This document shows positions 23,387-35,488 of a stretch of DNA of 64,000 nt, piece after piece; the stretch's first letter is position 1, and each line of letters begins with the position of its first letter. The stretch is from Coptis chinensis (taxonomy: Eukaryota; Streptophyta; Magnoliopsida; Ranunculales; Ranunculaceae). The position numbers and the translations under genes are program-made. The stretch is from assembly GCA_015680905.1 (NCBI GenBank), contig CM027383.1, forward strand, positions 86,647,001-86,711,000, written 5' to 3'. The notes under the pieces are model-generated. The model worked only from the letters and a program-made list of their open reading frames with translations. It ran no database searches and was not told the origin of the DNA.

Positions 23387-24304
23387 AGATGGCTTAAGAA
23401 CATGATTATATTTTTCTTTCCTGAAGCAAGTAACTGACTTTTATTTCGGACGAGTCTTTCTCTTTATTCTTTCCACATTTCATCCTATTTCTCATACTCA
23501 TCACTTAGGTAGGTTCTTTTATTTGGTTTAATAGATGGGTAAGGAACTTTTTTGGTGAAAGTGAAAGGTTTGATGAAAGGTTCAGTGGAGTGACTAGCGG
23601 TAAAATTTGTAACAGGTAAGAATTTTTAGCTATGTCGATCCAAAGATGGCCTAAATTCTACTTTAGGGTTGGTGGTGATCAAGTAAGTAGATGCGTGATT
23701 TTCTCTAATCGGAAAACTACTCCTCGTGTCATCATCACACAAATCAATCACTCATGTCAAGGTTTTTGGTTAGATTCTCATAGGATTTATAGTTTAAGTA
23801 ACTAACCGTTGGTTCCGTAAACTTACCGCTATATACAATCGATGATACTCAAGATACATGAATGTTCATGAAAAAAGATGTATAAACTATTGCATACATA
23901 TTATCTCAAGTTTCTTAAAAACAAATCCTAATTCGGATACTAATGTGAGATTTCTAGACAATTTTCATTATTGAAAAGGAAACAAGACTTTGTCACTAAG
24001 TACAATTATTAACATGAAAATAAAAACTATATACAGGTTACAATTTGCCTAATATTTGCTACAGGGTTAAAGCACCCCCAACAGAATGATGCTTAGTCCT
24101 CGAAGTATCAATAATTAAAGAGAGAAAGTACCTGAGAACCGTGAGCAAAATTTGGGCTAGATTGCTGGAACAGAAAGGTTGGAGAACATAAAATATTATT
24201 CAGAAAGAACAAGAAAATGTTCAATAGCACACTAAACATAACACACGAAATAAAAAACAATAGCATACGAAACATGAAAAACAATAGCACACCAAACATA
24301 AGGT
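22353..24304 (-). other. Athila 3' untranslated region with polypurine tract
   Basis: Non-coding stretch between ORF C and LTR A. The tract at 22353-22365 is the plus-strand primer site. It holds one small retroposed fragment (23144-23381) between two long T runs. No other frame or repeat stands out. Confidence 0.6.
23144..23381 (-). mobile_element. Small retroposed mRNA 3' end with poly(A)
   Basis: On the minus strand a 49-codon frame (23349-23200; ELLKRLQKVMDCNVM, then FAIEKGLAWYAFLLHACP) ends with TAA. After about 25 bases comes AATAAA, then a 24-base A tail (23144-23167). A second A run (23356-23381) borders the other side. This is the structure of a 5'-truncated processed transcript or LINE tail. 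I do not recognise the protein. Confidence 0.5.
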
Positions 24305-25336
24305 TTAGCTAGATATATGTACAATGGCAAGCTCAAGTTTACCATCCAAATAGATGTGAAGTTCAAGGCCCTCTTGATGGAAATGCATTTCCTTAGCATC
24401 GCGCCAAAAGATAATAGTCTGCCAAATTTCTGCCCATTCTTCGTTTCCAGATTTCCTCAAATGTGTCTTCATATTTTCATCCTTCGGGTAACAACGAACA
24501 TGCCTCAGGTACCGAGTGGGACGCTTCCATTGTTGAAACCTTAATGAACGAATGATTCTATTTGTTGGGCACATAGAATCTACCTTGACCCAGTCATGAA
24601 AAGTAGCTACAAACTGTGGGAAATGTGTCTTCATGATTCGGCAAGCGGTGACTGGTAAAAGTATATACTGATCCTGAAAAGTGCGAGCTCGTTTCAGGTT
24701 GGAGATAACACAACCTAGGATGTTAAATAATGTATGACCTTGAGCTAGTGCAATGAATACGACGCAGCGTTCTCATTGGCGTGAGAAAAAATGCCAATCT
24801 CCCATAATGTTCAGGAGTACAAATAACATCGTAGTCCCCATGTTCATGGTCATGCTTGCTAAGGGAATGGTGACATCACGCCATGCCACATGGCCATTTC
24901 CTTCTCGTTTAATCTCAAGACCATCACCGTAAGTTTCACGAAATGCTTTCCACTGAAAGGAACGGTAAGAATTATGATAGATGTAATGCCATGATGCAAC
25001 AAGTTCGTGATATGGAAGATCCAAAGTTAGTGCAAGTTGTTGTTCAGAAAAGATATGAGGTGTGTCACCAACTTGGATTGTGAACCCGTCTAAGTAGAAA
25101 CCATGCGCATGGTTGAATGCTGGTGTGTCTTCCATATTAGCATAAAAGTATGCAGCCAAACTCGGAGAATAAGTTTGGTCAGGTTGAAGAATTAGGGAAG
25201 ACCATCCGATGTTTGTAATGTAGTCACGGAAGAGATGGCCATAGGTACTGGAATCCATCATAGACTGAAAGGATTGCTCAAGAATGAGTTTGGGAGGTAC
25301 CATGTTTGATGAAGATGCCATTGATGAAGATGCCAT
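24305..25336 (-). pseudogene. Accessory ORF C, one nonsense codon
   Basis: From the ATG at 25336 (MASSSMASSSNMVPP) the frame runs 343 codons to 24305 with a single TGA at 24773-24775, after DWHFFSRQ. The N-terminal half has the pattern shared with ORFs A and B: a charged start, a GW..L block (NIGWSSLIL), SLAAYFYAN, then FSEQQLALTLDLP. The second half (ALAQGHTLFNILG, LLPVTACRIMKTHF) recalls proteins annotated as putative plant transposon protein or ATHILA ORF-1; this is from memory and not searched. No signal peptide or membrane segment is seen. Only one mutation separates this copy from an open frame. The right-arm copy is cut after six codons by an LTR element. Confidence 0.7.
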
Positions 25337-25577
25337 AGTGGATGAAGTAAAGAAATAGGTAACGACAAAGGCAAACTGGATGGATAAATGAGTATGTAGG
25401 AGAATAGACCCTCTGGTAAGCACATGTTAAATTATATTAGTCACAACGCAAATGATGACAATCTTATTAAGCATTTCATACAAAAGAAGACACAAAAGTA
25501 AGACAAAATTCATAATACGACAAAAAATGTAATAACATATACGAGTATTTATTTATTGACTTAGTAATATTAGAAAA

Positions 25578-26642
25578 TTATGGATTGTTATGTTGATCTT
25601 GGAGACGATATCGCACCGTGATCGTTTAGTTCTTCCATTTGTTGGCCGAAGTTGCATCTGAATGTCCCATTGGCTGGCAGAGAGTACGCTTTGATTTTCC
25701 ATTAGAGAGCGTGATTTTGCAAGGATCGAGAATGATTTTCCAAGATCTCCTCCCCTGCTCAACATCATGCATTGCTTGACGATCTTGGAAATCCTCAAGA
25801 GTTGTGATGATGATATTCCTCGACGAGCGCAGAGTTCCCTCAAACCATGATGAAGAAGTTTAATGCCTTCCATGGGATTAATAATGTTTATCATGGCATT
25901 TTCATCAAATAAATGGTCAGAATTTGAGCTTGGGTCGTTCTGTTCATCTATCAGAGTATCAGGAGTCCAAAAACCAATGGAGTAGTCTGTTTGGAGTACT
26001 TTTATATGTGCTCTTTGGAGAAATTACTGGATAACCCCAACGCATCATAATCTGCGTTACTAAAGTTGGTAGGGGTGCTGACCTTCTTGTTTTCTTGGTG
26101 ATTACGTTCTAAAGGTGTTGAATTAGACAAAAGTCATCTCTTTGAGTCTGCAAAATCCAAAGTAGGTAAAGTTGAGGTTTTGTGACTTCTGATTGGTGTG
26201 ATGTACCTACCACATTGTGTCCCAACCAGTGGAGCACAACACGTTAATTCTGTTTCAAAGAGCGTTGAAGAACAATGTGATGTGTATTTCCGACTTCGTC
26301 ATGAGATACGGTAGCTCGTAGTAAAGTTTTGGCGGAATCAAATGATGACTCTTGAAAAAGGGACTCCTGGGTATTCATTGGAATTTGAAGTATGTCGGAG
26401 ATCATTTCCTTAGTCAATTCCAATTGTTGTCCATAAGCATTGAAGTAGAATTTTCCATTTTCAGATCCGCTAAATTGGTAGAACATCAAAACCAATTCTT
26501 GGGAATAACCAGCTGCTGAATGATATAGAAGAGGCGTCCATCCACGACGTATGATTTCAGTGTCAAAATAAGGAGAAAACCGGCCATCTTCGAAAGTTTT
26601 CAGGTAGTCTTTCTCTGCCGTTATTTTTCTTGGTTGATCCAT
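25578..26642 (-). pseudogene. Accessory ORF B, left-arm copy, frameshifted
   Basis: The ATG at 26642 opens MDQPRKITAEKDYLKTFEDG, then RRGWTPLLYHSAAGYS, ELVLMFYQFSG and LELTKEMISDILQIP, the same order as in A and C. The first frame ends at 26244 and coding resemblance continues in other frames to TAA at 25578 (for example INPMEGIKLLHHGLREL near 25880, a coiled-coil-like segment). A TATA box lies 65-72 bases upstream. Expected length is about 350 residues. Function unknown; family as for ORF C. Confidence 0.65.
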
Positions 26643-26706
26643 TGGTAGTATTACTGAGGGAAGGATAGTGAAAATTGTTTGAATAAGAATGGCTGAAAAA
26701 GAAGAG

Positions 26707-26714
26707 ATTTATAG
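26707..26714 (-). promoter_or_regulatory. TATA box before ORF B (left arm)
   Basis: GCTATAAATCTC on the minus strand, about 70 bases before the ORF B ATG, followed by a pyrimidine-rich leader. The same element is kept in the right arm at 49105. The spacing fits a plant core promoter. Confidence 0.6.
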
Positions 26715-27064
26715 CCAATCTATGAGTCTGTACCAATCTGTATTCCAAGTGTAGTTTATGACCCATGTGATTATGAACAGCATCAATGGGAATCCATAGT
26801 AAGTCTTGTCATGTCAGATATCCAAATATAATTAATGAGATGGTTCAATGTTAGAAAATACGGAGGAAAGTTTCACAGGGTAGTTAGACTTACACGTAAT
26901 TTCAGAAACGATGATCATAACTCAGTAATAGAATATGGATAGAATAATCGAGCTGCATGTGTGACAAGTGTTATGCGTACCTTGTAGCGTGCGCGATCTT
27001 CTCTGAACACCATGTGTATCAATTAATTATTTTGGTGAGTTTTGGATGGCCTTTATTTGTTATG

Positions 27065-27125
27065 GTTTGTTTATTTATTTATTTTATTATTATTATTATT
27101 TTATTTATTATTTTTTTTTTAAAAG
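27065..27125. repeat. A/T simple repeat after the microprotein unit
   Basis: TTTAT/TTA-type repeats. The mirrored stretch in the right arm is at 48688-48752. It separates the microprotein unit from the promoter of ORF B. Confidence 0.8.
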
Positions 27126-27281
27126 AGGAAAAGACAACTAATATATACAAATAGTTAATACGAAACTTCTCCATTTAATACGTAACCCGTACAAATGTGT
27201 GAGAATTATTTAACACACCATACTAATATACAAAATGAAAGTCAGAAAAAGAGATGGTTACATAGATCTAGATGTTCTGGA

Positions 27282-27386
27282 TCATGTTATGCATGAGTGA
27301 CAGAGAATAATGATAAGCATCGTTATCACGAATCTTGTGATAGCCCATTCAAGCTTTTCCTTTTCCCATCGCTCTATTTGATTCAT
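27282..27386 (-). CDS. Membrane microprotein, left-arm copy (34 aa)
   Basis: ATG at 27386, TGA at 27282. It begins MNQIERWEKEKLEWAIT, an amphipathic charged head, then a hydrophobic stretch FVITMLIIIL. A single missing base relative to the right-arm copy changes the last seven residues and may have shortened the membrane segment. A TATA box lies about 90 bases upstream. The charged start and hydrophobic end are kept in both arms, which supports real coding. Function unknown. Confidence 0.5.
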   Translation of the reverse strand: MNQIERWEKEKLEWAITRFVITMLIIILCHSCIT

Positions 27387-27470
27387 TATGTTCAAGAAAT
27401 TTAGAATTTGCGAAGAAGAATTTGTGAAGAGTGAGAGAAGGGAATGAGTGAAAGTGGAAAAGGAGAGCTG

Positions 27471-27478
27471 TATTTATA
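27471..27478 (-). promoter_or_regulatory. TATA box before the microprotein (left arm)
   Basis: TATAAATA on the minus strand, followed by a long pyrimidine-rich leader (CTCTCC...TTTCACTC) like a plant Y patch, then the ATG. Conserved at 48330 in the right arm. Confidence 0.6.
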
Positions 27479-27808
27479 ACTTGATTTCTGACCGTTGGAA
27501 TCAGTCCGTTTGGTTCTAACCGTTGGGCTTTTAGAGTAGGCCCAATGCATCAAGGGACAACTAATATAGTAGGAATTACAATAATTGCATAACATAAATA
27601 ATTTCTCATTCAAACCGTCTGGAGATACAAAATTATGAGAAATCAACCGATATATAATATTTTTATCACAAGAAAACTAAAAATGCAATGCATAAGGGAA
27701 ATAAACATCTACCGAATCCTCCGGTAGCGTAAGATGAACCAATTTTCTACGTCGTCCGCCGGCCCACTTAACTTAACTTCTAGTTAAGCCGACCGGTCGG
27801 AATGTAGT

Positions 27809-28772
27809 CTATAGATCAGAGTAATTGATCTTGAATTGCAGCTGATTTGCCATCATCATTCTCTGGAAACGGCCTTGGCGATTTCGCATTTCTTGCTGGA
27901 AGTCATTTTGGGAAGTAATCATCTCTTCCTGACGAAGAAACATCCTGCGCATACTAGTGTTCATGTGTCTCAAGGCTTCCATGGGAGTGTTGATTCGGTG
28001 CGTGGTAGCCTCATTAAAATAGTCGGGTGGTGAAGGGGGAGGAGGAGGTACGTTATCACGCTCAATGTTATCTCTAGCTACTGGGTCCCAGTGGTCCAGA
28101 GCACAAGTCTCGAAAATTCCAAAATTTTCGAAAGACCTTGTTGGAATGAAAGGAGTAGCGGACTGGAACCCTAAGTTAAGTATAAGCCGAGTAACAAGTA
28201 CGCAAAGAGGAGCCGACCTGCTTGACGCTGTCGTAAGAATATGGCCCGTGAAATGGACCATACGTAAAGTGTTCTTCCTCTCCGGAGGATCCACAAAGAG
28301 GTGCAAGAAAGTCTTGTTCACGCCGACGCATCTTTGAAGTTCCAATGACGCCAGACGCCCATCGAGTGACGGCGAAGTTGGTTACGCCTAAGCGAAATGC
28401 TGGTACACGCAGCTCGAGCCGTGTTGTACTCTCCCTCGAAGAAGCGTCAAACATCAAATCCCTCGTAGTCGGATACTCGACAATAATAGGGTCGACTATC
28501 GAGTTTATCGGAATCAGGCTATATTCGATATTAACTCCAAAGAGTTCACGCTCCAATTCCAACCCATCCGCCAGTAATCCAAAATTCATCACCCCGAAAC
28601 CTCCATTGTTGTAAAATTTCAACACTAAATCTTCGAGTAATCGAAATGAATTGATGCAATAGATATTCCAACTCTCTACTAGCAATTTTCTCATCGAAAA
28701 ATGGGTGAAACATCCCTAATTGTAGAGATTTTCAAATTTCTCTCAATTGTGATTCTCCTTCGTGGCTGCCAT
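27809..28772 (-). pseudogene. Accessory ORF A, left-arm copy, frameshifted
   Basis: The ATG at 28772 is followed by an insertion that shifts the frame within about 10 codons. Coding resemblance then runs 28694-28176 (LVLKFYNNGGF, EQDFLAPLCG) and, in another frame, 28345-27809 (FIPTRSFENFGIFE, HRINTPMEALRHMNTSMRR, a run of prolines PPPPPSPPDYF). The end, RQEEMITSQNDFQQEMR, looks like a coiled coil. The segment order matches ORFs B and C. Not translatable as it stands. Confidence 0.65.
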
Positions 28773-29650
28773 AGCGCGGTGTAGATGATATTTTGAGGGT
28801 GGAAATAGCTAGGATTGGTGGAGGAGATGGTGCCGGAGGAAGGATTTTTTAATTTGGTGGAGTTTGTTTCGCGCGCTGGGTTGAATTCACTTCGTAGAGT
28901 CGCGTCGCGCAGGGGAGTGTGAGGGAGACCAAGATCCGGATTTTAGGGGAAAAATGAGAGGGGTGGACGCGTGGGTGCCCCGCGATGTGGGTTTTTGTAG
29001 CCGGTCGTTGATTTTGGGTTAGGTCCAATTTTGCCCAAGCCCAAATGATTCCCGTTAAATTCCCCTTATGTCCCGAATTGTTCAAATTTCAAACTTGGAA
29101 TTTCGATTCGTTTTAACTCCAAATTGAACCAATGAGATATCAAAATGATCGGTATTAAAAATTCCATCCACTGGAATATGACATAATCACATTTAAACTC
29201 AATTTTTTTTTTTATTTATTTACACATTTATATACAAATGTACAAGACGAAAGGACTGTGTCAACAACACCGGAAGTCCAAATAAAACAACACATCACAA
29301 CAGCTTAACTCAGGCAACTTTCATGTCGGGCTCGGGCTTAACCCAATCCAAATGTGATCCGTGGGCTTAACCTTTATGTTATGGGGGCCTAGGGTTCAGG
29401 ACGGTACCATCCCTAACCAATGTGCAATGGTCTAGTAATAATATTACACTTAGTACATATGGTATAGCCTCAAACCGCCCCTTGATACAATCACATAGAA
29501 AACCGATCGGGGTTGGCCTGGTGGAATCCATTGTCCGCACGAACTAGGAAATGTCCTATGTTGCATATCACGACTCTCTTTGGGCACCATGCTTGGTGCT
29601 AAGGGAAAAACGATTATATACATGTTGAGTCTTTTAACGTCAGATCCTCA
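28773..29650 (-). other. Spacer between small ORF Z and ORF A (left arm)
   Basis: No coding frame that holds in both arms. It contains the leader of ORF A and, near 29211-29231, A/T-rich sequence with AATAAA-type signals on the minus strand (right-arm equivalent 46557-46566). These would end transcripts from pol and Z before ORF A. Confidence 0.45.
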
Positions 29651-29991
29651 AGACGAATCCCAACCTGTGGGAACAACGGACGACGACGAAGTTTATCCCC
29701 ACCGAGCTGGTGTCGACAATAATATACCTTATACCGCTCATCTCGGATAAAAGATCAAGACACGACGAAAGGAGTTTGACAATTCATACACCACCCCATC
29801 CTTTTAAGCCCGTCGCTTTCGAAAGCAAAAGTACTACGACCATTACCTATTCGAGATGGGTGAGATTTGGACCAAATGATGAGTTGGAGTTCGCGAAGAA
29901 GAGAATAGAAAAGGGAGGAGAAAGAAGGAGTTGAAATTTTTGGTACCCATTGTTTTCCAGGAGGCACGTTTGCTCGATTATCAGAAGACAT
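29651..29991 (-). pseudogene. Small ORF Z, left-arm copy (possible CxxC protein)
   Basis: The ATG at 29991 opens MSSDNRANVPPGKQWVP and ends early at 29755 after WCMNCQTPF, where a small deletion shifts the frame. The right arm has the longer end with a further Cys. An overlapping frame (30053-29847) is also open in both arms, so the true coding frame is uncertain. It might also be a leader segment. Confidence 0.35.
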
Positions 29992-30153
29992 TTATACTCA
30001 GTTCTGAAGTAGAGTTTTTGTGGACTATGGTTTCGGCGCTTGCAACCACACACTCTAGGGATTTTAAGAAAAGAAAATAGAAGAGGGCACGGCTACCCAA
30101 ATGGCGTACTTTCTCTGTTTAAATACATGGAAAGAAGTACACCATCAAATCTA

Positions 30154-33100
30154 TTAGTCTATGTAGACTGGGTCATTGAGAAGAGTCTCTTCGATATCTG
30201 GAGAGCACAACTCATGATAATGTTTAAGGCGTTGGCCATTTACTTGAAATTTGCTGTCATCATTTACGTTTTTCAAAGAAATAACCCCATAAGGGGTGAC
30301 AATAGAGACGGTGAAAGGACCAGACCATCGAGTCTTTAATTTTCCTGGAAAAATGTGTAATATTGATTTGTACAACAAAACTTTTTGACCCACTTTGAAT
30401 TCTTTTCTCAATATGTGCTTGTCATGCACTCTTTTCATGTTGGCTTTATAGGATTTCGAGAGATCATAGGCATCACTCCGAATTTCCTCAAGCTTATTTA
30501 ACTGCAATTTTCTCTTCGCGCCTGCCGTGTTAGTATTATAATTGAGGCTTTTGATGGCCCATAGAGCACGGTGCTCAAGTTCAACCGGTAGATGACAAGG
30601 TTTTTCAAAAACGAGGCGATAAGGAGACATCCCTTTAGGTGTCTTAAAAGCTGTTCTGTATGCCCACAAGGCATCAGATAATCGTAGAGACCAGTCCTTT
30701 CTAGATGGATTGACAGTTTTTTTCAAAATGGATTTGATCTCTCTATTAGAGACTTCTACTTGACCACTGGTTTGAGGATGATACGGAGTTGCCACTTCGT
30801 GCATGACTCCATATTTTTTTACTAAAGATTCAAAAAATTTATTGCAGAAATATTTTCCCCCATCACTAATTATAGATTTTGGAACACCAAATCAAGAGAA
30901 AATATTTTCTTTTACAAACAAAACGACCGTTTTTTTATCATTAGCACGACATGCCAGTGCCTCAATCCATTTTGACACATAGTCAACTGCTACTAGTATG
31001 TATAAGAAGCCATGTGAATTTGGAAATGGACCCATGAAGTCGATGCCCCATACATCAAAGATTTCCACAATTAAAATGGGATTTAAGGGCATTATATTGC
31101 GTTGAGTAATGCATCCTAGCTGCTGGCAGGAATTGCATTCTTTGCAATGCTCATGTGCATCTCTAAACAGTGTTGGCCAATAGAATCCACATTGTAGGAC
31201 CTTGGCCGCAGTTTTCTTACCACTAAGTAATTTACAGTGGATAAGAACTTTTTCCGGTCATTACGAGACCAAGATGAAGGGACTTCTTCGGTAACTAAGT
31301 AATTTACTACGTCAGTGTACCAAGGGGACGAAAAAATAGAGTACAAGTGTTCATATGGAAAGGAATCACAGATAGGTTCGGTATCAGTATCTACATCACT
31401 GACAAGTTGTGATAAATGATCTGCAACCACATTTTCGCAACCTTTTTTATCTTTAATTTCTAGAGTAAACTCTTACAAAAGGAGAATCCATCAGATCAAC
31501 CTTCGCTTTGCATCTTTTTTCGCTAATAGATAACGAAGTGCTGCGTGGTTAGTGTAGACAATAGTTGGAGAACCCACTAGGTAAGGACAAAACTTATCCA
31601 AAGCATATAAAACGGTGAGAAACTCTTTCTCAGTGGTGGTATAGCTACGTTGAGATTCATTAAGGATTTTAGTCGCATAGTAAATGACAATTGGCTTATC
31701 TTCTCGGTGTTACCCTAGTACAGCTCCAATAGCATAGTCGCTCGCGTCACACATTAATTCAAAAGGTTTAGACCAATCAGGTGGTTGAATTATAGGAGCG
31801 GTAGTTAATGCGGTTTTTAAAATCTCAAAGGCTTGTTTGCAATTGAAAATGAAGTAAAAAACGACATCTTTAAGCAGGAGATTGGTTAAAGGTCGAGCAA
31901 CCTTTGAGAATTCTTGAATAAATCTCATATAGAAACATGCGTGTCCTAAGAATTCGCGAATGTCTCGAACTGATTTTGGTATAGGAAGTGAAGCAATTTT
32001 TTCTATCTTAGCTTTCTCGACTTCGATTCCGTCCTTTGAAATGATATGTCCTAAAACTATTCATTTTGTAACCATGAAATGACATTTTTCCCAATTGAGA
32101 ACAAGGTTTTTCTATTCACAACGTGTAAAAACCTTTTCAAGATTTGATAGACAGCTATCGAAAGAATCTCCATATATTGAGAAGTCGTCCATGAATACTT
32201 CCATAAAACGTTCAACCATATCACTGAAAATGTGAAGCAGCATGCGTTGGAAAGTACCGGTGCATTGCAAAGGCCGAAAAGGCATTCGCCTATATGCAAA
32301 TGTACCAAATGGACACGCGTGAACGTGGTCTTTTTCTTGATCGGCCAGGTCTATGATTATCTGAAAATAACCTGAATAACCATCAAGAAAATAGTAATAT
32401 GCATGACCGGGTTAAGCGTTCGAAAGCATCCGATCGATGAATGGAAGTGGAAAGTGATCCTTACGAGTGACGACATTAAGTTTGCGATAGTCAATGCATA
32501 TTCGCCATTTCACCGATACGAAATGGAAATGCATTCATCTTTATCATTTCGCACAACCGAATGCCGATTTCTTGGGAAGAACGTGTATTGGACTCACCCA
32601 AACACTATCAGAGATAAGGTAAATAATACCCGCATCGAGTAATTTTAAAACTTCTTCTCGTACCACATCTTTCATGGTAGGGTTTAGACGACGTTGTGGT
32701 TCACGCGACGTCTTAGCATTTTCTTCAAGGTGTATACGATGGGTGCACATAGTAGGTTCAATGCCTTTAATGTCATCGAGGGACCATCCAATAGCAGAAC
32801 GATGTTGTTGAATGACATTAATTAAACGAGCTTCCTGATCATCAGTCAATTGTGAAGAAATGATAACTGGGTGACGACCATTTGGATCAAGTTGTACGTA
32901 TTTTAATTCCAAAGGAAGATGTTTTAAATCAGGGGTGGGCGGAGTCGGTATTAAAGATTCTTGAGGAAAGTCATCATCCATGCAGTAAACAGATTGATGT
33001 TCATCCAAGTTCTTCGACATCACAAATAGGGTCAAATAATGGTATTGACTCTAATAACTCATTTACTTCATGTGTATAATCATCGTCCTCAAACTCGAAT

Positions 33101-33840
33101 TCGCTAAAGAAAAGAAATTGGTACACTTCATCTTCTGGAAAAGAGTTTGTTAAATACTCTTGCGTAATGCTATCAACCCTGTTGACCTCACCATCATTGT
33201 CAGGCTCTAGGATTTGTTTCATCAACTTGAACACATTCACCTCGACCGATAGATTTCTGAAGGACATGGTCATTGAACCATCCCTACAGTTAATAAGAGC
33301 ATTAGCAGTTGCTAAGAACGGACGTCCTAAGATGATAGGAATGGAATCACATGCAACTTCTGTATCCAAAATAACAAAGTCTACAGGATAGAAAAAGTCT
33401 TGGACTTTTACGAGGACGTTTTTCGCAATTCCTTTTGGATACTTTATGGAACGATCGGCTAACTGTAGAGTCATGGTGGTAGGTTTGAGCTCATGAAGAC
33501 CTAGTTGTTTAAATAAGTAATATGGAAGTAAGTTCACACTAGGTCCTAGGTCTAGAAGCGCAGTAGCGGTATATTTGTCACCTAATGTACATGGAACTGT
33601 TGGTCTACCAGGGTCCTTGTATTTGACTATACCATTGTGTTCGGTGATGGTGGGAAACTGTTCGGTGAGGAACGCTTGTTGAGGAACATTAGTTCTCCTT
33701 TTTGTGGTGCACATATCTTTCAGAAATTTTGCATGTTTTGGTAATAGTTTTAAGGCATCGAGAAAAGGTAAGTTGATTGTCAAATTTTGAAAAGTCTCTC
33801 GAATTTCAGCAAAATTCTCATCGAGTTTATTCTTTGCCAA
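30154..33840 (-). pseudogene. Athila pol (protease, reverse transcriptase, RNase H, integrase), left arm
   Basis: Protease 33840-33001: LLDLGPSVNLLPYYLF has DLG where many retroelements have DTG/DSG, as is usual for Athila, and here Pro replaces Ala. Reverse transcriptase starts in 33035-32544 (MKDVVREEVLKLLDAGIIY) and continues, broken, through FMDD near 32190. RNase H is around 31930-31400 (CDASDYAIGA, TTEKEFL, VADHLSQL). Integrase 31430-30154 has [12 protein letters not shown] (first D), [13 protein letters not shown] (E), and ends LLNDPVYID. Many frameshifts and stops; not functional. Confidence 0.9.
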
Positions 33841-33992
33841 AGCAGCAGAAACGGTGCCTTAGGGCTGAATTTGGCAAAGGGTTTACCCGCTTGTTTCCTA
33901 CATTCGAGATGTTGACTTTGTTGGATCCGTGAATCCACCGTAGGTTCATTATTGGAAATAGATTTATTTGATCCTTCGATTCCTTTGGTTGA

Positions 33993-35488
33993 TCATCCGG
34001 CATAATGATTTGATTGTCTACAGTTTTCCAGATCGTAGAGTAGTGATTGCATGTACCTCACCTTGGTTGGGGGTGCTTGTACTAGGTGCATTGGTGAGTT
34101 CAAAGGTCGTGTTTTTGCGGGTTTAGGGTTTGGAACCGCCAGGCAGAAACACGCCTTTCGACTCTTTTCTTGAGCCAATTGTTGAAGTGATTGTTGGGTA
34201 TACGTTAAAATTTGAGACTGTTGGTTCATGTAAGCTAAGAAAGTCTCGTTTGTCCTATCCGTAACGGGTGGCGCAGGTTGTGCAACAGGTAGTAGTTCTC
34301 GATTATTGTTTAGAAGTTGCTGATTATAGTTGGGATCTAGATTAGCTGGAACAAGGCTGCGGTTGATTTGATAATTAGCATTGGAATTATTTTGAAATTG
34401 ACCTTGTTTGTATTGTTGATTATTTCCTTGGCGGTATGGAATAAAATTGTTGGAAGGTCGAACAGGTAGATTAGCGAAACCTGGAGGAGCCCCCATTTGT
34501 TGGTTATTTTAATTTGGCGCCAAGCGAAATTCGGATGTTGTCTCCAAGGTGCATTAGGAATGTTGAATGCATATGCCTCCTCCGACTGTTAAGAAGGGGA
34601 GGCATATAACAAGGGACAATAAACATCAAGATGGTCAGGACTGAGACAAAGAACACATGGGGATGTGTCAACATTCATGACCTGTTTTGGAAGTTTATCG
34701 TTTACTTGAACTGCAAGGGCATCTACTTTTTTAGTTAGGGATTCTATCAAATTTTTAATTAGGGATCGGTTTTACCTCAAAAAATAGATGTGGCCTTTGT
34801 AACATTGTCCTTTGATGACCTAGACGACTTCGTGTTACCCCCAAGTGTGTACCTTTTTTCGCTTTGTTTTTCAAGAAAAGTATATGCTTCAGTAGCTCGT
34901 TTGTCCATGAAGCAACCGCCGTTCATTATATCAAGAGTTTCTTTTTGATGATCAGAAAGACCATTAAAGAATGAACGAACAAGGACAATTTTGTCTAGTT
35001 GGTGATGAGGACATTCTAACAGAAGATCAGTAAAATGACTCCATGCTTCCGTAAAGGATTCATGAGGATTTTGACGAAAGAATTGAATTTTCTGAAGCAT
35101 TTCAGTTGTTTTCTTCTGAGTGTAAAATTGAAGCATGAAAACTTGAATTAGTTTATTCCATGTGTCTATGGACTGTGGCCGTTGTCCTGCTAGCCAAATT
35201 AACGCTTTTTCCACTAAAGTGAATGGAAATAGCCGAAGCAAGAGTTGTTCCTTAGAGACTGCTGGATGGTGAAATGTTGTGGCCACTTGTTGCAGCCTAC
35301 GAAGATGATTGTAAGATTTTTCGTGATCCAAACCATGATATATAGGTAACAAACTAAAAACGCTTTTGGCGATAATCTTAAAAATCACCGACAATGTCCT
35401 CAAAGTTTGATGCAGGGAAGAAGGTCCTTCCCTAATCTGCAAAGATAGAAGTCCGACAGGGCTTCTCCGGTGGAGGAGGATCGGCCAT
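33993..35488 (-). pseudogene. Athila gag, only copy with its N-terminus
   Basis: The likely start is the ATG at 35488 (MADPPPPEKPCRTSIFAD), just after which the frame is broken. The capsid core follows in 35400-34800 (EKALIWLAGQRPQSIDTWNK, LLLECPHHQLDKI, SFFNGLSDHQKE), typical of Athila gag. A zinc knuckle, CVLCLSPDHLDVYC (CX2CX4HX4C), lies at 34657-34616. The Q/N-rich tail ends at 33993. Frameshifts separate these parts. Confidence 0.85.

Larger units (their letters stand above)
25318..34198 (-). repeat. Left arm of a large imperfect inverted repeat
   Basis: Reads as the reverse complement of 38696-50509 once the solo LTR 40158-42834 is removed (8.9 kb against 9.1 kb). Substitutions and small indels are scattered along it. 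The spacer is about 4.5 kb (34199-38695), holding the gag 5' part, the leader and LTR B. Confidence 0.9.

Noticed and set aside
24305..28772. ORFs A, B and C as env-like proteins
   Set aside because: No signal peptide, no membrane segment and no Cys-rich ectodomain; the block pattern fits transposon-protein or ATHILA-ORF1-like families better.
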